Notes: generated by a model from the sequence alone, not told the origin. Shown: positions 7,300 to 16,606, counted from the first letter of the stretch. The stretch: 64,000 bases of DNA from Prosthecobacter sp. (GCF_034366625.1 NZ_JAXMIH010000006.1:310001-374000), one strand, 5' to 3'. Made by a program: numbers and translations.

Positions 7300-9321
7300 T
7301 TAGGCGAGGTGAAGGGTGGCGACGATGAGATCAATCGCCTTGATGCCGATGAAGGGGACGAGGATGCCACCGAGGCCATAGACGAGCAGGTTGCGCTGCA
7401 AGACGGCGGCGGCTCCGATCGCGCGATACGGCACGCCTTTGAGGGCGAGCGGGATCAAGGCGACAATGATGAGCGCATTGAAGATGATGGCGCTCAAGAT
7501 GGCGCTCTGCGGGCTGACGAGGCCCATAATGTTCAGCGGACTGATCGCGGGGAACGTGACCATGAGCATCGCGGGGATGATGGCGAAGTATTTGGCGATG
7601 TCGTTGGCGATGCTGAACGTGGTGAGCGAACCAAGCGTCATGAGGAGCTGTTTGCCGATCTCGACGATCTCGATGAGCTTCGTGGGATTGCTATCGAGAT
7701 CGACCATGTTGCCGGCTTCACGAGCGGCTTGGGTGCCGGTGTTCATGGCGACGCCGACATCGGCCTGGGCCAAGGCGGGGGCGTCATTGGTGCCGTCGCC
7801 GGTCATGGCGACGAGATGACCCTCGGCCTGCTCGGCGCGAATGCGGCGGAGTTTGTCTTCGGGCGTGGCTTGCGCCATGAAGTCATCGACACCGGCCTCG
7901 GCTGCGATAGCGGCGGCGGTCATGGGATTGTCACCGGTGATCATGACGGTGCGGATGCCCATTTTGCGAAGCTGGGCAAAGCGCTCTTTGATGCCGCCTT
8001 TGACGACGTCTTTGAGTTCGACAACGCCGAGCACCTTGTTGACCTCGCACACGACAAGCGGTGTGCGGCCAGCGCGGGAGGCGGCTTCGACGATCTTGGC
8101 GACTTCCGGCGGATACACGCCGCCGAGGGCTTCGACGTGGGCTTTGATCGAATCGGCGGCACCTTTGCGAATGCTGCGGCCATCGAGATCGACACCGCTC
8201 ATGCGAGTCTGCGCGGTGAAGGGAATGAAGCTGGCATGTGGCGCGGCGAGTTCGCGACCACGGATGTTGAACTTCTCTTTCGCGAGCACCACGATGCTGC
8301 GGCCTTCGGGTGTTTCATCGGCGAGGGAGGCGAGCTGCGCGGCATCGGCGAGTTGTTGCTCGGTGACGCCAGGCGCAGGACGGAAGTCGGAGGCCATGCG
8401 ATTGCCAATGGTGATGGTGCCGGTTTTGTCGAGCAGGAGCACGTCGATGTCGCCCGCGGCTTCGACAGCGCGTCCTGAGGTGGCCATAACGTTGCGGCGG
8501 ATGAGGCGGTCGATGCCGCTGATGCCGATCGCACTCAAGAGGCCGCCAATTGTCGTCGGAATGAGGCACACGAGCAGGGCAATGAGTACGGGGATCGAGA
8601 AATCCATCCCAGCGTAGATGCCGAAGGGCTTCAGCGTGATGACCACGAGCAGGAAGATGAGCGTCATCGCGGAGAGCAGGATGGTGAGCGCGATTTCGTT
8701 CGGTGTTTTCTGGCGTTTCGCGCCTTCTACCATCGCGATCATGCGGTCGATGAATGTGTTGCCTTTTTCCGAGGTGATGCGGATGACGATGCGGTCGCTG
8801 ATGACACGCGTGCCGCCGGTGACGGCGCTGCGGTCGCCGCCGCTTTCGCGGATGACGGGTGCGGATTCGCCGGTGATGGCGGCTTCATCGACACTGGCGA
8901 TGCCTTCGATGACTTCGCCATCGGCGGGGATCACGTCGCCGGTTTCACAGACGACGAGATCGCCTTTTTCGAGGGCAGGAGCCGGGACGCTGGTCTCCAC
9001 GCCATTTTTGAGGCGGCGGGCCATCGTGTCTTTGCGCGCGGCACGCAGGCTGGCAGCCTGGGCCTTGCCACGGCCTTCGGCGACGGCTTCGGCGAAGTTC
9101 GCGAAGAGCACGGTGAACCAAAGCCATATGCTGAGCTGGATGATGAAGCCATGATCGGCCTTGGCGGTGAATATGCTCACGGTGGTGAGCACCGCGCCGA
9201 CGAGCGTGACGAACATGACGGGGTTCTTCACCATCAGGCGGGGATCGAGCTTCTTGAACGCGTCGCCGATGACGGGGACGAGGATGGAAGCATCAAAAAG
9301 AGATGTGGGTTTGTGGGACAT
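7300..9321 (-). CDS. kdpB: K+-transporting P-type ATPase subunit B
   Basis: The 673-residue catalytic subunit of the KdpFABC pump. Visible motifs are TGES (150-153) in the actuator domain, phosphorylation motif DKTGT with D298, [16 protein letters not shown] in the hinge, and [21 protein letters not shown], which is specific to KdpB. Serine S153 in TGES matches the serine whose phosphorylation inhibits the E. coli enzyme, so that control may be kept. The membrane loop reads [12 protein letters not shown], where the E. coli protein has arginine in place of the leucine (recalled, not aligned here). It lies between kdpA (18-base gap) and kdpC (4-base gap). Confidence 0.97.
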   Translation of the reverse strand: MSHKPTSLFDASILVPVIGDAFKKLDPRLMVKNPVMFVTLVGAVLTTVSIFTAKADHGFIIQLSIWLWFTVLFANFAEAVAEGRGKAQAASLRAARKDTMARRLKNGVETSVPAPALEKGDLVVCETGDVIPADGEVIEGIASVDEAAITGESAPVIRESGGDRSAVTGGTRVISDRIVIRITSEKGNTFIDRMIAMVEGAKRQKTPNEIALTILLSAMTLIFLLVVITLKPFGIYAGMDFSIPVLIALLVCLIPTTIGGLLSAIGISGIDRLIRRNVMATSGRAVEAAGDIDVLLLDKTGTITIGNRMASDFRPAPGVTEQQLADAAQLASLADETPEGRSIVVLAKEKFNIRGRELAAPHASFIPFTAQTRMSGVDLDGRSIRKGAADSIKAHVEALGGVYPPEVAKIVEAASRAGRTPLVVCEVNKVLGVVELKDVVKGGIKERFAQLRKMGIRTVMITGDNPMTAAAIAAEAGVDDFMAQATPEDKLRRIRAEQAEGHLVAMTGDGTNDAPALAQADVGVAMNTGTQAAREAGNMVDLDSNPTKLIEIVEIGKQLLMTLGSLTTFSIANDIAKYFAIIPAMLMVTFPAISPLNIMGLVSPQSAILSAIIFNALIIVALIPLALKGVPYRAIGAAAVLQRNLLVYGLGGILVPFIGIKAIDLIVATLHLA

Positions 9322-9339
9322 GGACGTGGTGGTGATGGT

Positions 9340-11052
9340 TTAGAACAGTTTTCCCTGGGCCGTGAGGAAGTGCTCGACGATGGGTCCGAGGGCGAGAGCA
9401 GGAAGGAAATTGAGCGCACCGATGAGCAGCACGGTGCCGATGAGCAGGAAGGTGAAGGTCGCTCCATGGACCGGGAAGGTGCCCGCGCTCGGTGGCGAGG
9501 CTTGTTTGCCAGCGAGTGATCCGGCGAGCGCCATGATGGGCACGATCATGAGGAAGCGGCCGATGAGCATGGCAAAGCCGAGCGTGGTGTTATACCAGGG
9601 CGTGTTGGCGGTGAGACCGGCGAAGGCGCTGCCGTTGTTGCCGGTGGCGGAACTGTAAGCGTAGAGCATCTCGCTGAAGCCGTGTGGGCCGCTGTTGTTG
9701 AGGCCGACGAGGCCCCATTCGCTCACACTAGCCCAGGCGGTGAAGCCGAGGATGCTGAGCGTAAGAACCAGCAGAGTGAGCATGGCGAGCTTCACTTCCT
9801 TGGCCTGGATCTTCTTGCCCAGATACTCCGGCGTGCGGCCCACCATGAGTCCGGCGATAAAGACGGCGAGGATGACGAAGACCAACATACCATACAAACC
9901 CGCGCCGACACCGCCGATGACGACTTCGCCCAGCTCAATCATGAACAGCGGCACCAGGCCGCCGATGGCCGTGAAGGAGTCATGCATCGAGTTCACCGCT
10001 CCACAGGAGGCGGCGGTGGTGATGGTGGCGAAGAGGGACGAGTTGAAGATGCCAAAGCGCACTTCCTTGCCCTCCATGTTGCCATCCGCAGCGGCGATCC
10101 CGAGCTGCTGATGGATGGGATTGCCCGCAGCTTCAAAGTGAGCGCAAACGAGCACGCCGCCGACAAAGAGGACCATCATCGCCGCCCACACGGCCCAGCC
10201 GTGCGCCTGGTTCTTCACCATGCGTCCGAGGTAGTAGGTCAATCCGCTGCCAATCGAGAAGATCGAGAGCATCTGGATGAAGTTCGACAGCGGCGTCGGA
10301 TTTTCGAAGGGATATGAAGCGTTCGCATTCATGAAGCCACCGCCGTTCGTGCCTAGCATCTTGATGGCGACCTGCGAGGCCATCGGACCTTGGGCGATGA
10401 CTTGCTCCGTGCCTTCGAGCGTCGCCGCTTTTGTATAGGCGTCGAAGTTTTGAATCATGCCCTGCGACACGAGGAAGATCGCGAACACAGCGCACAATGG
10501 CAGGAGGAGATAGTAAGTCGTGCGGGTGAGATCAACCCAGAAGTTGCCCAGCGTCTTCACCGAGCTGCGTGCGATACCGCGAACCAATGCCGCAGCAATC
10601 GCGATGCCGGTGGCGGCGGAGACGAAGTTATGAAACGTCAGCCCCACCATCTGCGAGAAGTAGGACATCGTGGCCTCGCCGCCGTAGCTCTGCCAGTTCG
10701 TGTTCGTCGTGAAACTGACAGCGGTGTTGAAGGCCAGATGATGACTCAAAGCCGGTAGCCCCTGCGGATTCCACGGCAGCACATCCTGCAAACGCAGGAT
10801 CGTGTAGGTGAACACGACACCGACCAAGCTGAATGCCAGCATGGCGAAGGTGTATTGCTTCCAGCCTTGCTCGCGCTGCGAATCAACACCGAGGAGCCTG
10901 TAGGTGATCTTTTCGAACGGTTTGATGATCGGATCAAGCCAGGTGCGTCCATTCGCATCGAGCACCTGCACGAGGTAGAGGCCCAGCGGCTTCGTGATGA
11001 GCGTGAGCAGGCCCAGGTAGAGGGCGAATTGAATCCAGTCGGTGGAGTGCAT
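9340..11052 (-). CDS. kdpA: K+-transporting ATPase subunit A
   Basis: The 570-residue K+-selective channel subunit, full length for the family, with about ten membrane helices. The four selectivity-filter repeats are recognisable: TNTNWQ (116-121), GTNGGG (234-239), SCGAVNS (349-355) and GNNGSAF (471-477). KdpA binds extracellular K+ with high affinity and passes it through the inter-subunit tunnel to KdpB. The ATG at 11052 lies 10 bases after the kdpF stop. Confidence 0.97.
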   Translation of the reverse strand: MHSTDWIQFALYLGLLTLITKPLGLYLVQVLDANGRTWLDPIIKPFEKITYRLLGVDSQREQGWKQYTFAMLAFSLVGVVFTYTILRLQDVLPWNPQGLPALSHHLAFNTAVSFTTNTNWQSYGGEATMSYFSQMVGLTFHNFVSAATGIAIAAALVRGIARSSVKTLGNFWVDLTRTTYYLLLPLCAVFAIFLVSQGMIQNFDAYTKAATLEGTEQVIAQGPMASQVAIKMLGTNGGGFMNANASYPFENPTPLSNFIQMLSIFSIGSGLTYYLGRMVKNQAHGWAVWAAMMVLFVGGVLVCAHFEAAGNPIHQQLGIAAADGNMEGKEVRFGIFNSSLFATITTAASCGAVNSMHDSFTAIGGLVPLFMIELGEVVIGGVGAGLYGMLVFVILAVFIAGLMVGRTPEYLGKKIQAKEVKLAMLTLLVLTLSILGFTAWASVSEWGLVGLNNSGPHGFSEMLYAYSSATGNNGSAFAGLTANTPWYNTTLGFAMLIGRFLMIVPIMALAGSLAGKQASPPSAGTFPVHGATFTFLLIGTVLLIGALNFLPALALGPIVEHFLTAQGKLF

Positions 11053-11062
11053 GGTGGTTGAG

Positions 11063-11146
11063 TTAGAATTTTTCAGGACGCAGCATCGCCACCGTGAGGT
11101 AGGCGAGCAGGGCGAGGGCGATGAGCCCGACGAGGATGGTTTCCAT
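11063..11146 (-). CDS. kdpF: KdpF small membrane subunit
   Basis: A 27-codon ORF reading METILVGLIALALLAYLTVA followed by MLRPEKF and TAA. It is a single hydrophobic helix ending in the RPEKF-type tail common in KdpF, and it sits immediately before kdpA. KdpF is a lipid-like stabiliser of the KdpFABC complex. No good Shine-Dalgarno sequence precedes the ATG at 11146; the start is chosen because it gives the expected length and topology. Confidence 0.88.
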   Translation of the reverse strand: METILVGLIALALLAYLTVAMLRPEKF

Positions 11147-11158
11147 GGTGGTGGGCAG

Positions 11159-11242
11159 TTAGAGGGTTTCGCAGCCGTTGGCGTAAGCGCCGCTGATGAC
11201 GAAGAAGGCCACGAGGAGGAAGAGGTAGATGAGGTCGTTCAT
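11159..11242 (-). CDS. Second 27-residue membrane ORF upstream of kdpF
   Basis: A 27-codon ORF reading MNDLIYLFLLVAFFVISGAY then ANGCETL and TAA. It has one hydrophobic helix and a short polar tail with a cysteine. It ends 12 bases before the kdpF ATG and is the first ORF after the 98-base gap behind kup. Size, topology and spacing mirror kdpF, so it may be an extra small subunit, a translational leader, or a KdpF-like duplicate. There is no Shine-Dalgarno sequence and no independent proof of translation. Confidence 0.55.
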   Translation of the reverse strand: MNDLIYLFLLVAFFVISGAYANGCETL

Positions 11243-11340
11243 GGTGTGAGGATGTTGAACCACTCTCACCATGCGCGCTCTGCTGATCCTGCCGAGTTAA
11301 GGGCAGGGCTTGATGCGTCAAAAGGGCGTTAAAACAGGGG
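11243..11340 (-). promoter_or_regulatory. Probable kdp promoter region
   Basis: This 98-base gap separates the kup stop from the first kdp ORF. Minus-strand TTAACGCCC (11324-11332), preceded by a T-rich stretch and followed a few bases later by TGAC, matches the core of the box upstream of kup (TTAACGCCC then TCTGAC) and of the short kinase gene. It is the natural place for a regulated kdp promoter. The match is only partial, so the site is tentative. Confidence 0.4.
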
Positions 11341-13287
11341 CTAAATCTCCACCTGTTGTCCGAGCTCGATCACTCGCCCCACGGGGATCTGAAAATACGT
11401 CGCGGGCTGCTGGGCGAGTTTGCTGGCGAAGGAGAAGAGGTGCTCGCGCCAGCGGGCCATGCCGGGTTTGGCGCTGGGGATGATGATTTCGCGTCCGAGG
11501 AAGAAGGTGGCTTTCTCGGGTTCGACTTCGAGGTCGTGAGCAGAGCATTGACGCAGGAGTCTCGGGACGTTGGGCTTTTGCATGAAGCCGAAGCGTCCGG
11601 TGACGCGCCAGAAGTTGTCGCCGAGCTTTTCGACCTCGACACGGCGGCTCGGCGGCACCCAGGGCTCGTCCTCGGTGGTGAGCGTCATGAAAACGACACG
11701 CTGATGGATGGCCTGGTAGTGCTTCAAACTGTGCAGCAGCGCGACAGGTGTGCGTCCGCTGGTGCTGGTCATGAAAATGGCCGTGCCGGGGACTTTCACG
11801 ACCTTTCCACTGGCGAGGCTTTTGATGAGCAACTCCTGCGAGATGGCGCTGCGCTCCATGGAGACACGCACGAGCTTGCGGCCGGTGGCCCAGGTGGTCA
11901 TGACGATGAAGATGCCCGCGCCAACGGCGAGAGGGAACCAGCCACCATCGAAGAACTTCACGAGGTTCGCGCTGAGGAAGGCGAGTTCGATGGCACCGAA
12001 CACCAGGCACAGCGGCAGCGTTTTGAGCACGCTCCACTTCCACAGATGCCGTGCGGCAAAGTAGAATAGTATGGTGGTGATGAGCATGGTCATCGTGACG
12101 GCCACGCCATACGCGGCGGCGAGATTCGACGAGGTGCGGAAGGCGAGCACGAGGGCGAGACAGGCGAGCATGAGCAGCCAGTTCACCATTGGGATGTAGA
12201 TCTGTCCTCGAGCGTGCTCGGAGGTGTGGCGGATGCTCAGACGCGGCAGGTAGCCGAGCTGCACCGCCGTGAGCGTGAGCGAGTAGGTGCCGGTGATGAG
12301 CGCCTGCGACGCGATGACCGTGGCGGCCGTGGCGAGCAGCACGAGCGGCAGCGTGGCCCAGCCGGGCGCCATTTGGAAGAAGGGCGCGTTTGCGAGTTCC
12401 GGCTGGTGCATCAAAAGAGCACCCTGGCCGAGGTAATTGAGCGCCAGCGCTGGAAACACGAGCGCAAACCAGCCGCGACGGATCGGTCCGGCACCAAAAT
12501 GGCCCATGTCGGCATACAAGGCCTCGCCACCGGTCACGGCGAGGAAGACGCTGCCGAGGATGACGAAGCCTGCATGACCGCCGGTGGTCAAAAAGTGCCA
12601 GCCATGCCAGGGATTGAAGGCCATGAGGATTTCCGGCCCGCGCACGAGCTGCGACACGCCAAGCGCAGCGAGACTGACGAACCACAAAGCCGTCACCGGA
12701 CCAAAAAACCGCCCGACACGCGCCGTGCCGAGAAATTGGACTGAGAACAGCACAATCAAGATCACCACCGTGATGCCCATGATGAGCCACTGTATGTGAT
12801 GATCCCACGCTGCGGCCTCAATCGCATCCGTCGGGGCCGCGCCGAGCAACCCGCCGTCCTTGAGGCCCTCCACGGCACTGAGCACCGAAATGGCGGGCGT
12901 GATAATGCCATCGCCAAACAGCAACGCCGCACCGAAGAGGCCCAGCAGCACGATCACGGTGCGGCGTTTCGAGCTTTCGCTCATACCGTGTGAGGCCAGC
13001 GCCATCAGCGAGAGCACGCCGCCCTCGCCCTTGTTGTCCGCACGCAGCACGAAGACGAGATACTTCACGCAGATGAGCACGATCAGCGCCCACAGCACCA
13101 GCGAGACCACGCCGAGGATGTGCTCATGCGTCGCGGTGATGTGATGGGGGCTGTGCGGGCTGAAGCACTCCTTCAGCGTGTAGATCGGACTCGTGCCGAT
13201 GTCCCCGAAGACCACACCGAGCGCCGCGATGACAAGCGTGGCGGTGGAGAGCTTGTGCAGGCCGTGTTTGTCCGTGGAGCCGTTCAT
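11341..13287 (-). CDS. kup: Kup-family potassium uptake protein
   Basis: A 648-residue protein from the ATG at 13287 (a GTG at 13308 would add seven residues without family similarity). About twelve membrane helices fill the first 450 residues, beginning with the family signature VVFGDIGTSPIYTLKE. Further Kup features are DNKGEGG, LLFGDGIITPAISVLSAVEG and GGEALYADMGHFG. A hydrophilic C-terminal domain follows. Kup proteins take up K+ (or Rb+, Cs+) with H+ at low affinity for maintenance. Placement directly before the high-affinity kdp operon and a shared promoter block with the kdpD-like kinase gene suggest coordinated potassium control. Confidence 0.95.
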   Translation of the reverse strand: MNGSTDKHGLHKLSTATLVIAALGVVFGDIGTSPIYTLKECFSPHSPHHITATHEHILGVVSLVLWALIVLICVKYLVFVLRADNKGEGGVLSLMALASHGMSESSKRRTVIVLLGLFGAALLFGDGIITPAISVLSAVEGLKDGGLLGAAPTDAIEAAAWDHHIQWLIMGITVVILIVLFSVQFLGTARVGRFFGPVTALWFVSLAALGVSQLVRGPEILMAFNPWHGWHFLTTGGHAGFVILGSVFLAVTGGEALYADMGHFGAGPIRRGWFALVFPALALNYLGQGALLMHQPELANAPFFQMAPGWATLPLVLLATAATVIASQALITGTYSLTLTAVQLGYLPRLSIRHTSEHARGQIYIPMVNWLLMLACLALVLAFRTSSNLAAAYGVAVTMTMLITTILFYFAARHLWKWSVLKTLPLCLVFGAIELAFLSANLVKFFDGGWFPLAVGAGIFIVMTTWATGRKLVRVSMERSAISQELLIKSLASGKVVKVPGTAIFMTSTSGRTPVALLHSLKHYQAIHQRVVFMTLTTEDEPWVPPSRRVEVEKLGDNFWRVTGRFGFMQKPNVPRLLRQCSAHDLEVEPEKATFFLGREIIIPSAKPGMARWREHLFSFASKLAQQPATYFQIPVGRVIELGQQVEI

Positions 13288-13311
13288 GGGGACGCACGGT
13301 GACCGCACCCG

Positions 13312-13360
13312 AAAACGCCACCAGTGAACGGGCGGTCAGAGGGCGTTAAGAAAGTGTGAA
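13312..13360 (-). promoter_or_regulatory. Promoter/operator block upstream of kup
   Basis: On the minus strand: TTCACACTTTCTTAACGCC (13342-13360), 12 bases, then GTTCACTGGTGGCG. It matches the block before the short KdpD-like kinase gene with identical spacing. The T-rich stretch followed by C-rich sequence resembles, from memory, the E. coli KdpE site upstream of kdpFABC. It lies 25-73 bases before the kup ATG. Confidence 0.55.
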
Positions 13361-13398
13361 GGTGAGGTCGAGACAGGGCCAAGCAGTCAAACGATCGT

Positions 13399-13416
13399 CA
13401 AAACGGCACCGTTTTG
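13399..13416. promoter_or_regulatory. Perfect 18-bp palindrome between divergent genes
   Basis: CAAAACGGCACCGTTTTG is a perfect 8-bp inverted repeat around CA. It lies in the 304-base gap between kup (minus) and the small secreted protein (plus), 112 bases before the kup start and 175 bases before the plus-strand gene. It could be an operator. Apart from this and the kup box, I see no gene or other signal in 13288-13591. Confidence 0.4.
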
Positions 13417-13591
13417 CCCCCTTCGGAGGACACTTCAATGCCTCATCACCCGCTTGGGGACGAGGTCTGTGTACGCATGGGAAGGCTGTTTGACCGTCTC
13501 TTTTTATCCGAGAGCAGGGCCGGCTGGGTTGAGGACTTTTGAACTCAAACCGACTGGTTCACACAAATAAAGGGTTGAAACTTGATCATCC

Positions 13592-14011
13592 ATGAAAAAC
13601 ACGTTCCATTATCCCTGCCTGCCTGCTTTCACGGCTACGCTGCTTGCACTGGCCTGCCTGATCCAAACTTCAGCGCTGGCTGAAGAAATTCGACGGGCCT
13701 TGCCTGCCGTCCCAATGCAAGGTGTGACCGTCAGCGCCAAGAAAGAACCCGTGACCGTCACCACCAAAACGCGGGGTGACGTGCGGATCACCACCTACAG
13801 GTTGATCCAACATCGGCTGACAAACCAGGACGCCGGCCACATGCTGGAGAAAATCACGACCCAATCGCCGCGCGGCAGTGCCAAGTATCATCGCCGTGTG
13901 GTGCGTGCCCAGCCATCGTTGGTCACGATGACCGTATGGGACCGTGGGGTGTTTGAACCTCAGGTTTATTTTGCGACCGCCGCGGATGATCGCGCCCATA
14001 CACGCCGTTGA
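13592..14011 (+). CDS. Small secreted protein of unknown function
   Basis: A 139-residue protein with a Sec signal peptide (about 1-30, ending near TSALAEE). The mature part is basic and rich in Thr and Val, with VTVSAKKEPVTVTTKTRGDV, and ends in a polar tail. No catalytic motif or known family is recognised. It stands alone on the plus strand between kup and ppnP. The codon pattern and signal peptide support a real gene. Confidence 0.65.
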   Translation: MKNTFHYPCLPAFTATLLALACLIQTSALAEEIRRALPAVPMQGVTVSAKKEPVTVTTKTRGDVRITTYRLIQHRLTNQDAGHMLEKITTQSPRGSAKYHRRVVRAQPSLVTMTVWDRGVFEPQVYFATAADDRAHTRR

Positions 14012-14107
14012 GGCGTCGGCACCGCGCCAGATGACGATCCGTCGCATTCAAAGACAGGGCGTGTTGTCCCAGCACACCGTCCGAGTCCGCATGTCGAACT
14101 GCCTGGC

Positions 14108-14437
14108 TTAATCCAAGAAGGAGCAGATATATTCGCAGATGCCGGAACTGACGACGATGTCGAAGCCGCTATTCGCAGCGACATCGAAGAACTGGCCGCC
14201 AGAGTAGGTCGTTTTGGTCTCACTGCCGTCGAGTTTCACCACGCAGTTGCCAGCCACGATCTCCATGCGCTCCGCCTTGGCGGTGCCGAAGTGGAAATCA
14301 CCGGGATAGATAAGGCCGAGCGTCTTCTTGCTGCCATCCGGAAACAGGATGCTGTGGCTGGCGACTTTGCCGTCGAAATAGACGTTCGCTTTCGTGACGG
14401 CGGTGACATTCGAGAATTCGGCTGGGATGGCGGACAT
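14108..14437 (-). CDS. ppnP: Pyrimidine/purine nucleoside phosphorylase (PpnP/DUF1255)
   Basis: A 109-residue single-domain cupin starting MSAIPAEFSNVTAVTKANVY at the ATG at 14437; an upstream in-frame start adds 14 unrelated residues. The family pattern is NVYFDGKVASHS, GLIYPGDFHFGTAKAERMEIVAG, SGGQFFDVAANSGFDIVV and a C-terminal ICEYICSFL. PpnP proteins split purine and pyrimidine nucleosides with phosphate to give the base and ribose-1-phosphate. Length is slightly above the E. coli protein (about 94 residues). It may be the last gene of the minus-strand run that starts at 24243. Confidence 0.88.
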   Translation of the reverse strand: MSAIPAEFSNVTAVTKANVYFDGKVASHSILFPDGSKKTLGLIYPGDFHFGTAKAERMEIVAGNCVVKLDGSETKTTYSGGQFFDVAANSGFDIVVSSGICEYICSFLD

Positions 14438-14500
14438 AGGGATCGAGGAATAGGCGATGATTTTGCACACGGCAAGCACCGGATGGCCGCACCTCCCTGC

Positions 14501-16606
14501 TTATGGCCCTGCGGCACTGTATTGCAGATCATCGAGAAAAATCTTCACCATCTGTCCGCCCGCCTGTGAGGTGAAAAGGCCGAAGCGATCCAGAATCGCG
14601 ACTTGTTTTTTCTGTCCGGGCTTCAAAGCGAGCGTGGCGGACTCGGTACCGAGCGTGACACGCATCTCGCCGTTGCCACCGCCCGCAGCGGGATCATAGA
14701 CCAGCGACCAGTCGAAGAGCTTGCCTGGCGTGAGGACGGGGCCGGAATCAACCTTGCCTTTCGTGCCAGTCGCCGTGGCGAACTGCGGGATGAAGTAATG
14801 GCCGATGCGCGTCGGTCCGCCGACGTGAATGCCGATGAAGTTTCCGGCCTCGTCAGGCGATTTGTCCTTCGTAGCGCTGCTGAACCAGCCGATGTGCATG
14901 TCCGAATCCGGCCCGGCGGTGACGAGCTTTACCTTGCCGCGCGCTTCAAGGCGATGCTCCAAATTCAGCGGCCCAACCTTGTCCGCGTAGTAGCCGTAGT
15001 CACCGCTGCGCCACAGGCCGCCGCCGACTTCGCCGAGGGTTTGACCGCCCGCGTGATTCGTCGTCGCGCTGAAGCCGAAATCATGCGCGCCGACGACTTC
15101 ACGATCCTCATAAGTCGTGCGATTGCCCACCGCGACCCAGCGGGGGTCTTTGGAGAAATCCTCGGCGCGTCCGTCGATCTTCACGTCGTCGAAGAACATC
15201 GTCGTCGCGCCGCCAGACTTCATCATGTTGAGCACGCCGAAGCGATCAAAGGTCGCGCCTTCTTTGCGGAAACCAGGCGTGAGATCGATGGTGAACGTTT
15301 TGGTGTTTGGGAAGCGCGCCTGCGCCTCGCGTTCGGAGTTTTCAGGCAATGTTCCGTAATCCTGCGTCGTGTGCGTATCGCTGCGCATCGTAAACGTGAA
15401 CTGCCCATTGCCACCGGCCCCCTGTGGATCGTAAGCCAGCGTCCAGTGATAGCGCGTGCCGTCGTTTTTGATCGGCGTGGGCCGGAACTTCCCCGGCAGA
15501 TACGGTGTGATGAAGGTGCCGCAGGATTTGTTCGTGTTGGTGATCAGGCGCGTCGCGAGGCGGCCACCTTTGCCTTCAAAGTCAAAGTCGAGCCCCAGCG
15601 ATCCAATCGGCCTGCCGCTGCCTCCCGGCTGGTTCGAGTTGAAGAAGCCGAAGAAAATCCCCGCACCCGGTTGCGACTTCGTAACGGCGAAACTGCCCGA
15701 CGCAGTGAACTTGTCATCGAGCGTCTTCGCCGGAATCTCCGCTGCATACGAGGCCGGAGTTGTTGAACGCTGAATGCTCCCGCCGATCTCGCCCGCGGCC
15801 TTGCCCGCATGATTCGTGGCGCTGTAGCCGAAATCCTGTGTCACGATCAGCGGCTTCTCCGGCACGATGCGGTTGTTGTGTCCCTCCCATCCGGGATCGC
15901 GATCAAAGGCTTCGGTTTTGAGCAACAACGTCGGCATGCTGGCTCCTCGTGTCGAAAGGTGTTTGATGACGACGGTCGCCACCGCTGCTGCGAGCTTGCG
16001 GCTACCTTCGTCGGTAAAGTGGATGCCACCGCTGTCGTGCAATCGTGCGGACTCCTTGGCATCGCCCAGCGCGGCGGGCAGATCGTTCACCGGCACATCG
16101 AGTTCCTTCATCACGCGCAGCGCGATGACGTTGTACTCCATGACGCTCGCGTTGAACAACTGATAGCTTCGAGTCTTCCAGTATCCCTTTGAGCGTTCGT
16201 CGATGAGCGGTGTGCTGAGGGCGAACACGATCTTCGCTTTCGTCTCGGCACGCAGCCGCTTCACGATCTCGCGCAGGTTCGCCTCGTATTTCTCGGGCGG
16301 CACGTTGTACTTGCCGGTCTTCTGGTCGCGTTTCGTGTCGTGAATGCCGCTGTTGAAGTGGACCACGTCGGGTTGCTCTTTAATGGCCCACTCGTTGAGG
16401 TTCGTCAGCAACTTGCCGGTGTCCCCACCATTGACCTTGGGCGTTACCACCGTGGCGCGGTCTGCCAGCAGTTCGGCGACGAAGGGCGCGTAGTGTTCGC
16501 GGACGGAATCGCCCAGCAGCACCACCTTTGGCAGGGCTGGCTTTGGGGCATCTTGCGCCAAGGCTGTGGCTGCGAGTGCGCAGAGGAAGATGCAGATGGA
16601 TTTCAT
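14501..16606 (-). CDS. Secreted SGNH hydrolase with two repeated C-terminal modules
   Basis: A 701-residue secreted protein. The signal peptide (1-17) is followed by an SGNH/GDSL hydrolase domain (about 25-220) with the nucleophile S34 in LLGDSVREHY, a glycine-containing block II (NGGDTGK, about 59-65), block III N85 in FNSGIHD and H196 in DSGGIHFTDEG. Two similar modules of about 220-240 residues follow (about 227-465 and 466-701), sharing DFGYSATNHAGKAAGEIGG against DFGFSATTNHAGGQTLGEVGG, and FDRFGVLNMMKSGG against LDRFGLFTSQAGG, with paired DPxGxGGNG segments. They look like concanavalin-type lectin or carbohydrate-binding repeats. A role as a carbohydrate or acyl esterase on polysaccharide is inferred. 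The substrate is unknown. Confidence 0.75.
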   Translation of the reverse strand: MKSICIFLCALAATALAQDAPKPALPKVVLLGDSVREHYAPFVAELLADRATVVTPKVNGGDTGKLLTNLNEWAIKEQPDVVHFNSGIHDTKRDQKTGKYNVPPEKYEANLREIVKRLRAETKAKIVFALSTPLIDERSKGYWKTRSYQLFNASVMEYNVIALRVMKELDVPVNDLPAALGDAKESARLHDSGGIHFTDEGSRKLAAAVATVVIKHLSTRGASMPTLLLKTEAFDRDPGWEGHNNRIVPEKPLIVTQDFGYSATNHAGKAAGEIGGSIQRSTTPASYAAEIPAKTLDDKFTASGSFAVTKSQPGAGIFFGFFNSNQPGGSGRPIGSLGLDFDFEGKGGRLATRLITNTNKSCGTFITPYLPGKFRPTPIKNDGTRYHWTLAYDPQGAGGNGQFTFTMRSDTHTTQDYGTLPENSEREAQARFPNTKTFTIDLTPGFRKEGATFDRFGVLNMMKSGGATTMFFDDVKIDGRAEDFSKDPRWVAVGNRTTYEDREVVGAHDFGFSATTNHAGGQTLGEVGGGLWRSGDYGYYADKVGPLNLEHRLEARGKVKLVTAGPDSDMHIGWFSSATKDKSPDEAGNFIGIHVGGPTRIGHYFIPQFATATGTKGKVDSGPVLTPGKLFDWSLVYDPAAGGGNGEMRVTLGTESATLALKPGQKKQVAILDRFGLFTSQAGGQMVKIFLDDLQYSAAGP

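Noticed and set aside
7252-8478. 408-codon plus-strand frame opposite kdpB
   Set aside because: Gly/Asp/Glu-rich mirror of kdpB with no recognisable domain; kdpB has the complete P-type ATPase motif set.
11318-12808. 496-codon open frame within kup in another frame
   Set aside because: His/Arg-rich composition of a frame-shifted reading; kup in the other frame has all family motifs.
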